Positions 9,619 through 20,935 are shown, counted from the stretch's first letter. The stretch is 64,000 bases of DNA from Mauremys mutica (GCF_020497125.1 NC_059084.1:4987501-5051500), one strand, 5' to 3'. Numbers and translations are program-made. The notes: a model not told the origin generated them from the letters alone.

Positions 9619-9631
9619 ACACACACGGTTA

Positions 9632-10655
9632 TTAACTTACCTGGTGGAGAAATGATCAGGATTGTCTAGCTGGATAATAAATGGCATCTATCCCTCTGTG
9701 ATGGAGAAGAGCTAACTTGTCTGGCCTAGTTATAAAGAGGTTTAAAGGCTGTGGGTTGGGAAATTTGCGCTTGTGCCTGACTGTTATTGGGTTTGCTCCT
9801 GGCATAGGGGAGGCTGGAAAGAAAGCAATGAAGAGGGAGAGAGAAAATATTATTTAAAAATAGCGCGTGAACGAAAGCAGACCGAGAAAAGCAAATCCAG
9901 AGAGACTGGAAAGAAAGGAGCGGAGAAGGGGAAAGACAATTTTATAGAACAATATATTTGAAATCTATAAGCCAGTGGCTTGCCCCAGCTTAGCTGTGCA
10001 TGGGATGAGTGAGTTCTTCTCACCCTACTACATAGCACAGCCTTTAACAAAGGAAAAAGGTATCATCACCCTAAAAGAAAAGGAAATGTGGGTCTAAATG
10101 ACAGGAAGCCGTGGTTTGTGGGTTTGAACTGTGATGCAAACCCCAAAAGCCAGTGTGAGAGGTTTGCAAACAGACGCCATGAGGATCACCCTTAAGAACA
10201 TAGGGTGCTGGGGGCCTGGGTTTGCAGGCTTCCTTGGGTGACAATGCAAACTGATTTCACAGCTCACCAACCTGTACACTGAAGCCAAGCCTCCTTTTGT
10301 CATTGGTTATCCCTGGCCCTGGCCCTCAACTGTCGTTCAGGCATCCAGGACGTGTGTACATAAGGGTTCTGGAGAAGAATGACATGCGTGCCTCCCCCAG
10401 TGCTCTGTGGAGGGCCGGCTAGGATTAGCAGGACCCCAAAGCTGCCAGACAGGGAGATCAGACAGTGGGGATTAACTATGTCTGTGCGCGCCTCCTAAGA
10501 ACCTAAGCAATCCCTTAAATGCTTAAGGATGCCCTGCTTGTCACGCTGTTATTTGTCCGCCTTGCTGAAGGAGCAGTGGTGTTTCCTTGGCTGGATAACT
10601 AATGTCTTGTTTTTCCTCTCGGCTTTGGGGATCAATAGGACAGATCATGTAGCTA
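9632..10655. other. Gene-free stretch
   Basis: A purine-rich, lysine-coding-like patch lies at 9815-9945. No repeat family or exon is recognised. Confidence 0.4.
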
Positions 10656-10735
10656 CACGCCTCTGAGGCAATTAATAATAATGGCCTGGTGAGAGCAAAC
10701 TGTCATTTGACAGGGGCCATTTGTCACCACCCCAT
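10656..10735. promoter_or_regulatory. Candidate conserved regulatory core
   Basis: Within repeat-free sequence there is a homeodomain-type CAATTAATAATAATGG followed by a perfect inverted repeat CTGTCA-TT-TGACAG and then TTTGTCACC. TGACAG/TGTCA are MEIS/TGIF-type half-sites in known vertebrate enhancers. The function is inference only; conservation has not been tested. Confidence 0.25.
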
Positions 10736-10977
10736 CTGGTCTGCCCAGGCCCTGTTTCGGGCTATAGATTTCCAGGCATCCACAACTGGTTTCTTTCAGA
10801 ATGAGTTACAGTGAGGTGAGAGGTTTTACTTAAGTTCTGAAGTGCACGTTAGTTACAGTAACCCTGGTGTAACCAACAGTCTAGTGTTCTCATCCCTAAG
10901 GAGACTCTCTGCACATTAAAGCATGGAGGGCTTAAAATGTCCTGCAATGGGAAAAATCCGACCAACCCCGCCTGAAA

Positions 10978-11078
10978 GTGCACGATTATTATTTGTATTA
11001 CTGTAGCACCGAGGTGCCCCCTGTCATGGCCGTGCACCCCATTACGCTAGGCACTGTACAAACAGAACAAAAACAACC
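10978..11078 (-). mobile_element. SINE tail, minus strand
   Basis: TTATTATTTGTATTACTGTAG, then GCACC...CCCCATTACGCTAGGCACTG and TACAAACAGAACAAAAAC are the reverse complement of the tail of the MIR-like SINEs in this window. Confidence 0.65.
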
Positions 11079-11149
11079 AGGTTTTTTCCCACCTTCCTCT
11101 GCAGTATCAAGCGCTGGTGGCCCCCCCACTTTTAGAGAATTTCCACCAC

Positions 11150-11245
11150 TACCGCTTCGGGGCAGGGTCTGTCTCTTGTTATGTCTATGTACAGTGCCTA
11201 GCACAATCACAGATGGGGCCACCAGATGCCTGTATAATAAAAATA
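11150..11245 (+). mobile_element. SINE tail, plus strand
   Basis: CGGGGCAGGGTCTGTCTCTT followed by TGTACAGTGCCTAGCACAAT and a final AATAAAAATAAT is the same tail in the opposite orientation to 10978-11078, so the two could pair. Confidence 0.65.
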
Positions 11246-11859
11246 ATAGTTACATAGTTTTCCCCTTCTCCCGGAAAACTCCTTCTGAAGTCAATGAAAG
11301 TTTGGGTTGAGTAAGGAGAATATAAAAATGAAGGAGCTCAGGGTTTGGTCTATAGTGCAGTTGGCATGTTCCAAATGGAATCAACCATCTCTTTATGGAT
11401 CCTGAACCCTCCACCCAGCCCTGCCCCTACTCCCCTCTCCATTGTGAGTTGCTGTGTCATCAGCTTCCTAAATCTAATTAACAGGAGCTGATCTTTCTCT
11501 CCTCACTGATCTGCTGGGTTCAGAATGTGACACCCACTAATTACATGCCCCGAAGCTAAACTGGGTTATTTTCTCACTGACTTAATGGCAGCTCGTATTG
11601 TGCTTAAAAATGGTGAGATAATAGGAAAAGTCAAGAAAATCGCTGTATTAAGTCCATTGAATTTGATTGCTAACAGCAGGCAAAAGGAGGAACCAGAGGG
11701 AGCTAAAGACACTCATGTGCAATACAGAAAATTAACCCTTATCTGTAAGACAGCCATTGCTCCTGGTGAGCAGTACCTGGGGTTCAGGTGAAGTGTTTAT
11801 GTAACCTGGGATGGAGGTTTGAGATTGGAGCCAAGAGTACTAGGCTTGGAAGAGTAATC
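11246..11859. other. Gene-free stretch
   Basis: Nothing is recognised. Confidence 0.4.
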
Positions 11860-12070
11860 TAGTGGCTAAGGCCCTGCATTGGGATGCAAGGTTCAATTCC
11901 TGGTTCAGTCACATCTTTGTGTGACTTTGGGCAACTCGTTTAATCTTCCTTGTGCCTCAGTTTCCCATTTATAAAACAGGGATCATAATAACTCCTTCAT
12001 TGTTGGGAGGATAAATCCACAAATGACTGTAAGGTGCTTAAATACAACTGTGGTGAGAGCCATATGTAAA
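11860..12070 (+). mobile_element. MIR SINE
   Basis: It shows the MIR order: a B-box-like GGTTCAATTCC, then TGTGTGACTTTGGGCAACTC, TGTGCCTCAGTTTCCC, AAAACAGGGATCATAATAAC and GGAGGATAAAT. It is an old tRNA-derived CORE-SINE. Confidence 0.85.
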
Positions 12071-12607
12071 GATAGATTTAACGGGATGTCATGGATATTA
12101 TTTTTTTGCAGAATGGGAGTTACTCATATCCTGTCTGGGTCATTGCTCCTTCTCTCTTCCACCCTGAGCTGTGGCTCTTACATCCCTCCTCCCGTTCATT
12201 TTCTATACCCTAACTAGTCTGGTTATTTTCAAACATTTTGGCTCTCTGGATAGATTTCATAATGTGTCTTTGCACGGTCATTTACACCTGTGCAAAGTGA
12301 GTGTGAAACATAATCACCGGTATGACTGAGTGGAGGAGTCTGACTTGGTAGTTTGTTACACCTTCTTTGCATGCTGTTTGCACAGGCATAAATGGGGAGA
12401 CAACGTGTAAGGCAGGGGGAGAATTGGGATCTACAGGTGTCAATTTTTGCTGCACAGTGCAAAGCAGAAGAGAATTCAGGCCCATTTTGAAATAAGGCAC
12501 AAGCAAAGTCAGGCCTGGCTTTCAGTTAAAATGTAGATTGACATCACCAGCTCTCAGGTTCACGGTCATCATACATTGTCATGCAAGGTTCTCCTTATGC
12601 GGAGTTT
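12071..12607. other. Gene-free stretch
   Basis: Nothing is recognised before the (CT)n run. Confidence 0.4.
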
Positions 12608-12630
12608 GCCTCTCTCTCTCTCTCTCTCTC
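12608..12630. repeat. (CT)n microsatellite
   Basis: About ten to eleven CT units. Confidence 0.9.
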
Positions 12631-12681
12631 ATTTCTTTTCTGCATCAAAACCCAAGCCATTTCCTGATCATGGAATCCATC

Positions 12682-12805
12682 TAGGGTGACCAGATGTCCT
12701 GATTTTATAGGGACAGTCCCGATTTTGGGGTCTTTTTCTTATATAGTCTCCTATTACCCCCCACTTCCTGCCCCGATTTTTCACACTTGCTGTCTGGTCA
12801 CCCTA
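12682..12805 (+). mobile_element. hAT MITE, 124 bp, copy 1
   Basis: Termini TAGGGTGACCAGATGTCC and TGTCTGGTCACCCTA are inverted repeats. The flanks AATCCATC at 12674-12681 and 12806-12813 are identical 8-bp target duplications. It is non-coding. The same 124-bp element occurs at 13902 and 49374. Confidence 0.95.
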
Positions 12806-12926
12806 AATCCATCAAAGGGTTAACATTCCGTGCCAAAACATCCTCAAACAATAGCTGAGGAAAGTGAGTGTGCACATAAATGTGACCAAATACATGCCTG
12901 TAATCACACCCTACGCACCATTGTAA

Positions 12927-13054
12927 CAGTGGTGCTGGAACAATTTTTATAACGGGGGTGCTGAAAGCCATTCAACAAAACTGTAAAAGCTGTAAATGAT
13001 GGAGACCACTTCAAGCCAGGGGGTGCTGCCGCACCCCTAGTTCCAGCACCTGTG
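12927..13054 (+). mobile_element. hAT MITE, 128 bp
   Basis: Termini CAGTGGTGCTGGAAC and GTTCCAGCACCTGTG are inverted repeats, flanked by identical CATTGTAA copies (12919-12926 and 13055-13062). A second copy lies at 54602. Confidence 0.95.
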
Positions 13055-13062
13055 CATTGTAA

Positions 13063-13414
13063 TAATCTTTGAACAAAAATATACCACGTGAGATGTCATT
13101 TGGAAACTAATAGCATGCTGGTCAATAACGTCCTGGTGAAAGGAAATGTAGCAACATTTAATGTAAGTTATGAATTTCCCCGGTATGATGTTGCTAGCAT
13201 ATGTTCAAACCCAGGTAGGCAGGATCGGTTAAGCAAGCCTTTCTTACACAAAGGGATGTGTGTTTACCTCAATTTACATATATTTAGTAAATAGGGTCCT
13301 TGAGACAGCAAGAGGGAGACAAGGCAAATCTGCATTTCAGCATGCACGGGGTGGGGGGGGGGGGAAGAGGGGAAAGAAAGGGCATGGGGGGGCACCTTCA
13401 GTACCAGACTCCAT
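13063..13414. other. Gene-free stretch with G-rich run
   Basis: Contains a 13-G run near 13350-13362 followed by purine-rich sequence, a possible G-quadruplex or sequencing-slippage site. Nothing else is seen. Confidence 0.4.
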
Positions 13415-13626
13415 GTCACCTTCCTTGTGGTCTACTGGACAGTACATTAGCCTGGGACTTAGGAGACCCTGTTCCTGGCTCTGCCAATAACCTGTCTGAG
13501 CCTCTGTTTCCTTCCCCACCCTATTGAGATTATAAACGCTGTGCAACAGGGACCATTTTTGGTGTCTCTGTGTATGGTTCCGGTCCCCATCTTGGTGGGG
13601 TTCCAGGGACTAAAGTAATAATAAAG
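13415..13626 (+). mobile_element. MIR-like SINE
   Basis: GGTCTACTGGACAGTACATT, then TTCCTGGCTCTGCC, TGAGCCTCTGTTTCC, AACGCTGTGCAACAGGGACC and a final AATAATAAAG follow the head, core and tail order of the copy at 3240. Confidence 0.7.
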
Positions 13627-13901
13627 GTAGAGTGGTGCATGCAGATAAAGATAAAAATATCAATATTTGGGTTAAACCAAAGCCAAATATTTGTGTTACA
13701 TTCCCCCCTTGCCGGGAGACAGGCTGGACTCTTCAGAACGGCCACACGTCCATGTGTCTGCGGAAGGTATTGCCAGTAAAATCTGGGCGTTCTGGAAGAG
13801 CTGTCACTACAGCTGGTTGAAAATTTTTAGACAGAAGAGTTTTCCCATTGGAAAATGCTTCTTTGATGGAATCAAAACATTCTGCGGGAATGTGTTGATT
13901 C

Positions 13902-14025
13902 TAGGGTGACCAGATGTCCCAATTTTATAGGGACAGTCCTGATTTTTGGGTCTTTTTCTTCTATAGGCTCCTATTACCCCCCACCCACTGTCCCGATTTT
14001 CCCCACTTGCTGTCTGGTCACCCTA
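13902..14025 (+). mobile_element. hAT MITE, 124 bp, copy 2
   Basis: The same ends and the same length as copy 1. The flanks GTTGATTC at 13894-13901 and 14026-14033 are identical. Confidence 0.95.
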
Positions 14026-14033
14026 GTTGATTC

Positions 14034-15267
14034 TATTGAAACTTTGGCAGAAACCAGGTTTCCTGCCAGCCTGTCCAGCTTCTCATGTTCCCACGCTGTC
14101 CAGGCAGATGTCACTCATTGAGTGAGCCTCTCGAGGAGTACCCTGGTTTACAGCATCTCTGGAGATACACAAAATATTCAAACCAGCCAACCTTCCCATG
14201 AGCCTCCCAAACAATATGTGCCATTCCCTGTTACTCACATTTGCTCTTCCATCCCTTTCTAGTCATCACTTTTGTGACTCATTGTACCTGTTCAGAGAGT
14301 TGCTTAAGCCATAGTTTAATGGCTCTTGTTTTTTAGTTTAGCTGTTTTTTGTTTCTCAGAGTGTTGCTGTTTCCCTAAGCGATTTTATGGTGTTGTCATG
14401 ATCTCTTCATTCCACAGAACTGAAACAGCCCATTATGGCTAAGTGCAGAACTTTTCATATAATGAAGGCAGGTCAATGTGAAGTGACACCAGCTAAAATA
14501 AAAGATGCAAAAGTGGAATGGCTTAAAGAAATAAGAGCAAGAGTGTCTTCCATTGTGAATTAAGCATTCTTTTGATGGGCCATTCAACTTGAATAGTTCC
14601 TTCACAATGTGCTGGCTAAATACCTCGTTGGTGTTTCCACGGGAGCAAACATTTGAAATACAGGTACAGAGACAATACTCATAACTTCAAATACAAAAAT
14701 GATATAGGCATACAAATAGCATAATCATATTCAGCAAATCATAACCTTTCCATAGACACCTTACTTGACATACTTTGTACAAGATTTGTTGCAATTATAT
14801 AACAGTGGTGGCAACGATAATCTACATGGTCATATTTTAATCAGATAATGTCACAATGGGTTATAATTTCTTTGGCTTGTTTTCCCTTTTACTTATGATA
14901 ACATAGCAAAACAACAAACTCTGGAGCTGCATATACTACTACTACTACTAAGTAACATTCCATCATAACTGAAACAATGATTCAGCATAATAAAATAAAA
15001 AGCAGACTTGTAGTTCACAGGGAGGGAACCAGAAAACGGTGTGAATCGGAAGCAAACCCCGTGGGTTGGAAACAAATTGTCCCTTCTTGGTGCCAGTTTA
15101 GGGCCTCCAGTACATTAGTTTTCCTAGTTTGATCTGTAAAGGAGATGACAAAAATGACATTAATGGTGAAAAATAGTTTAATTTTCTTTCCTGTGCTACA
15201 TGAATTGAATGAACTACTGCCCACGCTGCGGTGGTGTAAGTCAGTGCAGCTTTTGGCTCACTCTATA
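14034..15267. other. Gene-free, AT-rich stretch
   Basis: A short (CTA)n run occurs at about 14930-14949. No gene or known repeat is recognised. Confidence 0.4.
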
Positions 15268-15275
15268 TACTTGAC

Positions 15276-15386
15276 CAGTGTTTCTCAATGGCTCGTCCAT
15301 GGACCGGCACCGGACTCTCAGATCTCCCTGACACAGTTTAGGAAGGCAGCAAGCTGGTCTGGTATCAGAAAGGTTCAGAAACACTG
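15276..15386. mobile_element. hAT MITE, 111 bp
   Basis: Termini CAGTGTTTCTCAA and TTCAGAAACACTG are inverted repeats, flanked by TACTTGAC (15268-15275) and TACTAGAC (15387-15394), 7 of 8 matching. Confidence 0.9.
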
Positions 15387-15394
15387 TACTAGAC

Positions 15395-15999
15395 CAAAGC
15401 ATCCCGCTTAATGCTGATCTGTAAATCAGGTTGGCATTACCAAAACCTCATCTGTTTGCAGGTCGCTCTCTCTAACATGTACGCCATGGTTTGGAAGGAG
15501 ATGCATGCGGACTGTATGTGGTTTTCTCCAGGGCTGTGGGCAGCCATCCTATGTCACACGAAGTTCCTATTTGAGAAGCTGACAGGATCTGCTGCAGTTT
15601 AGCAATCCAGCCACCTTGTGCCAGCCCCAGGCGAGGCCTGATGAGGCGAGTCAGATCAAGCCTGGTAAAATCTCTGAGGAATGCAGGGAAGGCTTTTCAG
15701 AGCAGCTCTAATGAGAAGTGATTTTCCTGCCTGCGTCAGTTCAAAGAGGCCTGTTACATTTGCTAATGGTGAGACAAGGCAGGTAATTCACGTGCAAGTT
15801 CCATTTGATTTTTTTGGGGGCTTAGTGTTCCAATTTTGCATTGGCAGCAAATAGGAAAAAAGAAAATGTCCAGGCTTCTCCACAGTGTATAGCAGGGACT
15901 CAGGTAGTGTGCACTCTGGAGATGTCACGCAGGGGGTGATTGTAGAGCTTAAATCAACATGCCAAACAAATGGGTGAGCCAGGGGGTTATGACAACATC
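15395..15999. other. Gene-free stretch
   Basis: No repeat is seen. The part at about 15610-15800 (with TTTGCTAATGG and GAGCAGCTCTAATGAG) is repeat-free and could be conserved non-coding DNA, but this is not testable from one sequence. Confidence 0.35.
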
Positions 16000-16002
16000 T
16001 TA

Positions 16003-16299
16003 GGGTATGTCTACACTACCCCCCTGGATCGGCGGGTAGTGATCGAGCTATCAAGGATCGATTTATTGTATCTAGTGTAGATGCCATAAATGGATCCCCA
16101 ATTGCTCTGCCGTCGACTCCTGTACTCCACCGCGGCGAGAAGCGGAAGCGGAGTTGACGAGGGAGCGGCAGCAGCTGACCCCACACCGTGAGCATGCGAG
16201 GTAAGTCGACCTAATATATGTCGACTTCAGCTATGAGAATCGTGTAGCTGAAGTCGACGTATCTTAGATCAATCCCCCCCCTCCAGTGCAGACCAGGCC
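16003..16299. mobile_element. PIF/Harbinger-like MITE, 297 bp
   Basis: Ends GGGTATGTCTACACTACC and CCAGTGCAGACCAGGCC are inverted repeats flanked by TTA on both sides (16000-16002 and 16300-16302), the classic Harbinger 3-bp duplication. Inside, GTCGACTTCAGCTA (16220-16233) pairs perfectly with TAGCTGAAGTCGAC (16245-16258) around an 11-base loop. Non-coding. Confidence 0.85.
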
Positions 16300-16384
16300 T
16301 TATTGATTGTTCCAAATCGAAGCCACAATCCTCTCTTATTGGCAGCATTTCCTCAGCGACCTGTAGCAATGCTGCAAACAAGAT

Positions 16385-16640
16385 TATCTATCTATGGTGC
16401 TTATCAGGCCCCCATCACCACAGTATCTGAGAGAGCCTCACAATCTTTTCATGTGTTTATCTTCACAACATGCTGGTGAGGTAGGGAAGTATTAGCATTT
16501 CGCAGATGGGAATTGAGGCATGAAGAAACTAAGTGACTTGCCCATGGTCACACTGGAAGCTTGTAGCAGAGCAGGGATTTAAACATCCATCTCTTGAGTT
16601 CCAGGCTAGCACCTTAACCACTGGACCATCCATCCTCTCT
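16385..16640 (-). mobile_element. MIR SINE, minus strand
   Basis: CGCAGATGGGAATTGAGGCA, then AAACTAAGTGACTTGCCCAT, GGTCACACTGG, GCAGAGCAGGGATTTAAAC and CCTTAACCACTGGACC are a reverse-oriented MIR from tail to tRNA-like head. Confidence 0.85.
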
Positions 16641-16676
16641 ATAGGTTCAAGTGAATCCTTGTACCTACATCTTCGG

Positions 16677-16828
16677 CAGGGCCGGCTCCAGGCACCAGCG
16701 GAGGAAGCACGTGCCTGGGGCAGCACATGCTAAGGGGCGGCATTCCGGCCATTCTTGGGGTGGCACAGTCCAGGTGGGTTTTTTTTTTTTTTTTGCTTGG
16801 GGTGGCAAAAATGGTAGAGCCGGCCCTG
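16677..16828. mobile_element. hAT MITE, 152 bp
   Basis: Termini CAGGGCCGGCTCCAGGC and GGTAGAGCCGGCCCTG are inverted repeats. The flanks ATCTTCGG (16669-16676) and ATCTTCAG (16829-16836) match 7 of 8. Contains a T-run at 16777-16794. Confidence 0.9.
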
Positions 16829-16836
16829 ATCTTCAG

Positions 16837-17559
16837 CTGGCCTCCATTCGGGTGTGTACAAAATTTTTGCGTGGACAAAGCTAGAGCGGAGTGGAGACGT
16901 ACCAAAGAAAAATAAAATCTGCCAAGATCTGCTTGAATGAAAACCAGAATGTGCTTAGCCCATGCTCCTGTGCCTTCCCATGTTTGCTTTCTGCAGATAG
17001 TTGAGAAAATGAATTTGCTGGCAGGGATGCAAAGAAGGCAAAGCAGAGGTGTCTATTTGCTTCTTCTTATGAGAATGGAACAAAGGAATCCTCGATGAAA
17101 TAAAGAGGCCACAAGGCTTTAAAATGACAAAACCAAGGGTTAAGATTTTAAAGTAGCAATGGAAGCTGATGAGGAACCAGTCCAGGAACTGGGGCAAAGG
17201 CCTGATATCCTCACAGCAGCTTAAAGCACAGAGAAGGTAGGCAGCTGCATTCCGTGCCAACTGGAGCCTTTTGTGAGCTGAGGCTGTATTCGCAGCTGCG
17301 CCGGGGCCCAGCGTCCTGGCAGGTTGCAAGCACAAAAGTTTGCACTCAGGGTTCAATTGCAGGTGAAAATCCGAGCACTTGCCACCCTAGCTACTCGCTT
17401 TGTGCCTGCAGCTCAACTGCCAGTGCCAAAATGTGGTTGGAGATTGTGTGTGCAAAAGGAAGTCTGTCCTGGAAAGTCTTCCTGCCAATATACGCAGTGA
17501 TAAATAATGTGAGAAGACGGGTAAAGGAAACATGCAGGCTATAGAAACAGTGTTGCTTT
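16837..17559. other. Gene-free stretch
   Basis: No coding signal is seen. Short minus-strand frames have no recognisable domain. Confidence 0.4.
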
Positions 17560-18060
17560 TAAAGGGACTGATTTCCAGTTTTTTTCATCAGGCATCAACA
17601 GCTCTTTAATTTGAGGTTTTACTGATTAACGGTGATGGCCCATGATTAAAATCCTAGCGTGCCAATTATCCACAATTGTTCGTAAATGTCCTCTTTTCTT
17701 CAGAGCTTTAATGACTGTTGATTGGAATATTTATTGAATACCACTTCTGCTGTGCCATGGCCAGCTTCATTTCCCTCTTAAGACATCTGCTAAACCAGTG
17801 CTTAGAGTGATTCCAACCCAGCCAGCTTGTTTATTCGTTGTTCAGAGCTTGCTCGGCCTTCTCGTCCATTTCCTCGATTAATATTAAATATTTAAAGTAA
17901 TTGAATTTTCCCTGTTCTCTGACCCTCCCTTTTTGTTTAAACACACATTTTAAGCAAACCACAGATCCTGTAACAATGAAGCATTAGCTCAGAGAATTGA
18001 AAGCGGTGAGATATCAAGGTGCATTTGTCTGGACAATCACTGGGGTTTCAACAGGCAGAT
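17560..18060. promoter_or_regulatory. Candidate conserved non-coding block
   Basis: A 500-bp, repeat-free, AT-rich block with many homeodomain-like cores (TGATTAACGG, CATGATTAAAATCC, CCAATTATCC, GATTAATATTAAATATTTAA). Such density is typical of developmental enhancers. This is inference from composition only. Confidence 0.2.
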
Positions 18061-18219
18061 TGCTCCCGTAGTGGGCGTATTCAAAGCCCTTTATTTCAAG
18101 TTACTGCGGCATGACAACAAGCACACATCTCCAAAGCGCCACATCTCCAGGGTGGAATCTGACATCCCAACACATTAGGTAAATCTGGAAGTTGCAGCCA
18201 AAGTATGCCTGTGGATTCT
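18061..18219. other. Gene-free stretch
   Basis: Nothing is recognised. Confidence 0.4.
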
Positions 18220-18285
18220 GCCCTCAGTTGAACTGATGAAAATCAGGAGAGATGCAATTGCAGTCAATGGAGTTACCCCAGTGTG
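18220..18285. repeat. Degenerate palindromic repeat
   Basis: Contains GCAGTCAATGGAGTTACCCC, the centre and one arm of the palindromes seen elsewhere in this window. The other arm is degraded. Confidence 0.35.
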
Positions 18286-19559
18286 AAACAGGTGTTGGTG
18301 GGGCAGGCCCAAGGTACTATGGGAGAGACCCATCAGCATGTCAGACACAGGGGTGCGCAGCAGTTTGACCAACCCGTGAGTAGGAAGGGGGCTGCAAGCC
18401 TCAAAGGGATGTTTCTGGAAATCGTCAACTGCTGCCTTGGTTACCGCTGGGCAAAGCCATTGCTGGTGATGCTGGAGGTGGTTGACTAAACCAGTCATGC
18501 AACTGATCACAAGAGTTCTGTATTCCCTTCAAAGGAAACAACACTAATCCCCGAAATCTATTGCCAGTGACACATGGAATCCTGGTGCTCTCTTCTCGCT
18601 CCGGACTGTTCCCCTTGCTGGATGTATCTCCTTCCTGGGTTGGGTTGATTATTAGATGACTGGTTTAGTTCATTGGTGGATGGCTACGAGTGGGATGAAT
18701 GCTAAGAAAAATAAACCTGCAAACATTCACGCTCATTTATCTTGAAATTCTGCAGCCACCGTCCCCTCCCTCTCGTGTTTGCTTGCTACAGTTTGCTAAA
18801 GCAACGGGGATTTAGTCACTGCAAAGCCAAAGTCAAACTTGCGTTGCTCACACTCTAACTTACTCACTGTCAATGATTCCCTCTGCACCAGTTATTACTA
18901 GCTGGGGCTGCGGGGGATAAACTCGTCTTGCCTATTGTTGAAAACCCCTCCCCCAAAACCCTGTCCTTTCCAAAACGTGGGACAAACTCAACTCTTATTG
19001 GGGTTGCGTCCTGCTTAGGGGAGAGCGTAAAGGGAGGAGAAGGGAGGGAGTGGAAGAGAACAGATCTGGGTACAGAAATGCCAGATACTGTGAGCAAAGC
19101 ACCGTGAGACAGCCCCTAAACATGCAAAGGAGGGGGGAGAAGGGGACACTGCCTCCTGCCCCCTACAAATGTGTGAGGGGAAGCAGGCCTGTGAGGGCCT
19201 CTTTAGACTGGACTAATGGCTGCGTGACACTCCCCTCCCCCTCTGCAAGCCAACCCCCAAAGCCACTGGAGGGACAAGTGTTTTTCCAGGCTGCCTTAAG
19301 GACCGGAGTGGGGAGCTGCTGCCTTGGTAGAGTACAATGATGTACCGTAATCTATGGTCACAGCAGTGTTTGTCATGAGTTGGGAGGCTGTTCTCCTCCC
19401 TCCACCGTTACCAGGAATGGCTGGTAGGCAAATGCCAGCAGAGCAAAGCCAGGATTCCGACCCGGCCACTAATGAGCACCCTTTAATCTTCACCCTGCCA
19501 GGACCACTGACCTGCCATCACAACCTGACTGGAGACTTCCTCATGGACGTTTGGTAAAT
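18286..19559. other. Gene-free stretch
   Basis: No feature is recognised. Several open frames of 65-110 codons are present on both strands without domains. Confidence 0.4.
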
Positions 19560-20687
19560 GACCCAGCACCACCTGATATGCCCAGACTACCTCTGCTCCT
19601 GCTTTTCCTGCCAGCTGAGGACTCCATCACCCTGTCTTGCTGAGCCAGACACGCCCGTCTGCTCCAACACAGACCCAGGGTCTGAATAACTTGCCCCAAA
19701 GCTGCAGGCTTCACTGAAAGCAGCTAACAGAAGTGTTCTTATCTTTAACACTCAGATGCCCAACTCCCAATGGGATCTAGACCCACATAAATCCATTTTA
19801 CCCTGTATAAAGCTTATACAGTGTAAACTCATAAATTGTTCACCCTCTATAACACTGATAGAGAGATATGCACAGGTGCCCCCCCCCCAGGTATTAATAC
19901 ACACTCTGGGTTAAGTAATAAGTAAAAAGTGATTTTATTAAATACAGAAAGTGGGATTTAAGTGGTTTCAAGTACTAACAGACAGAACAAAGTGAATTAC
20001 CACGTGAAATAAAATAAAACATGAACATTTAAGCCTAATACAGTAATACAATTGAGTACAGATAAAATCTCACCCTGAGAGATGTTTCAATGAGTCTCTT
20101 TCACAGACTGGACCCCTTCCTAGTCTGGGCACAATCCTCTCCCCTGGTTCAGCTCTTGTTCCAGCTCAGGTGGTAGCCAGGGGATTCCTCATGGTGGCTC
20201 CTCCTGCTTTGTTCTGTTCCACCCATTTATATAATCTTTTGCATAAGGCGGGAATCCTTTGTCCCTCTCTGGGTTCCCACCTCTCCTTCTCAATGAAAAG
20301 ACACCAGGTTAAAGATGGATTCCAGTTCAGGTGGTATGATCACATGTCCCTGCAAGACTTCATTGCCCACATGCCAGCACACAGGTATACAGGAAGACTT
20401 ACAGGTAAAACACACCCATCTGCAGTCAATTGTCCTGGTTAATGGGAGTCATCAAGATTCCAAACCCCCATTAATGGCCCACCCTTTGCGTGATTACAAT
20501 AGGACCTCAGAGTTATATTTCATATTTCTAGTTTCAGATACAAGAGTGGTACATTTCTTCAAATAGGATAATCACACTCAGTAGATTATAAGCTTTGTTA
20601 TGATACCTTACAAGAGACCTTTTGTATGAAGCATATTCCAGTTACATTAGCATATTTTTATAAAATCATATAGACTGCAACGTCACA
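19560..20687 (-). mobile_element. LTR of an endogenous retrovirus-like element, about 1.1 kb
   Basis: On the minus strand the element begins TGTGACGTTGCAGTC at 20687. It has a TATA box TATATAAATGGGT (20221-20233) and, about 290 bases further downstream, a poly(A) signal AATAAAAT (19932-19939): the U3-R-U5 order of an LTR. I also recognise the sequence as a common turtle LTR from memory. The distal end near 19560 is diverged, and I find no target duplication, so that border is approximate. Confidence 0.6.
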
Positions 20688-20845
20688 GTACTGTGTACCA
20701 AGGCATCAGTTCCCCAATCCTGGCTGGATTTGCAGCTGCTGGCTGAATTCATGCATTTCTAATAATCAACAAACTTTGTCCCAATGGGGAATAATGACTA
20801 GCTGGAAAACTTCCAAACCTTCAAATTGGGAGTATTCGCTGTAGG

Positions 20846-20935
20846 GATTTTAAGGCCAGAGGGACCACTAGGATCATCTCATCTGAGCTCGTGCATTACC
20901 CGGGCCTTAGAATTTTGCTGTGATACCCACACCAG
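20846..20935 (-). mobile_element. CR1 LINE 3' end fragment
   Basis: GATTTTAAGGCCAGAGGGAC, then AGGATCATCTCATCTGAGC and CGTGCATTACCCGGGCC are a reverse-oriented CR1 3' end. Confidence 0.7.
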
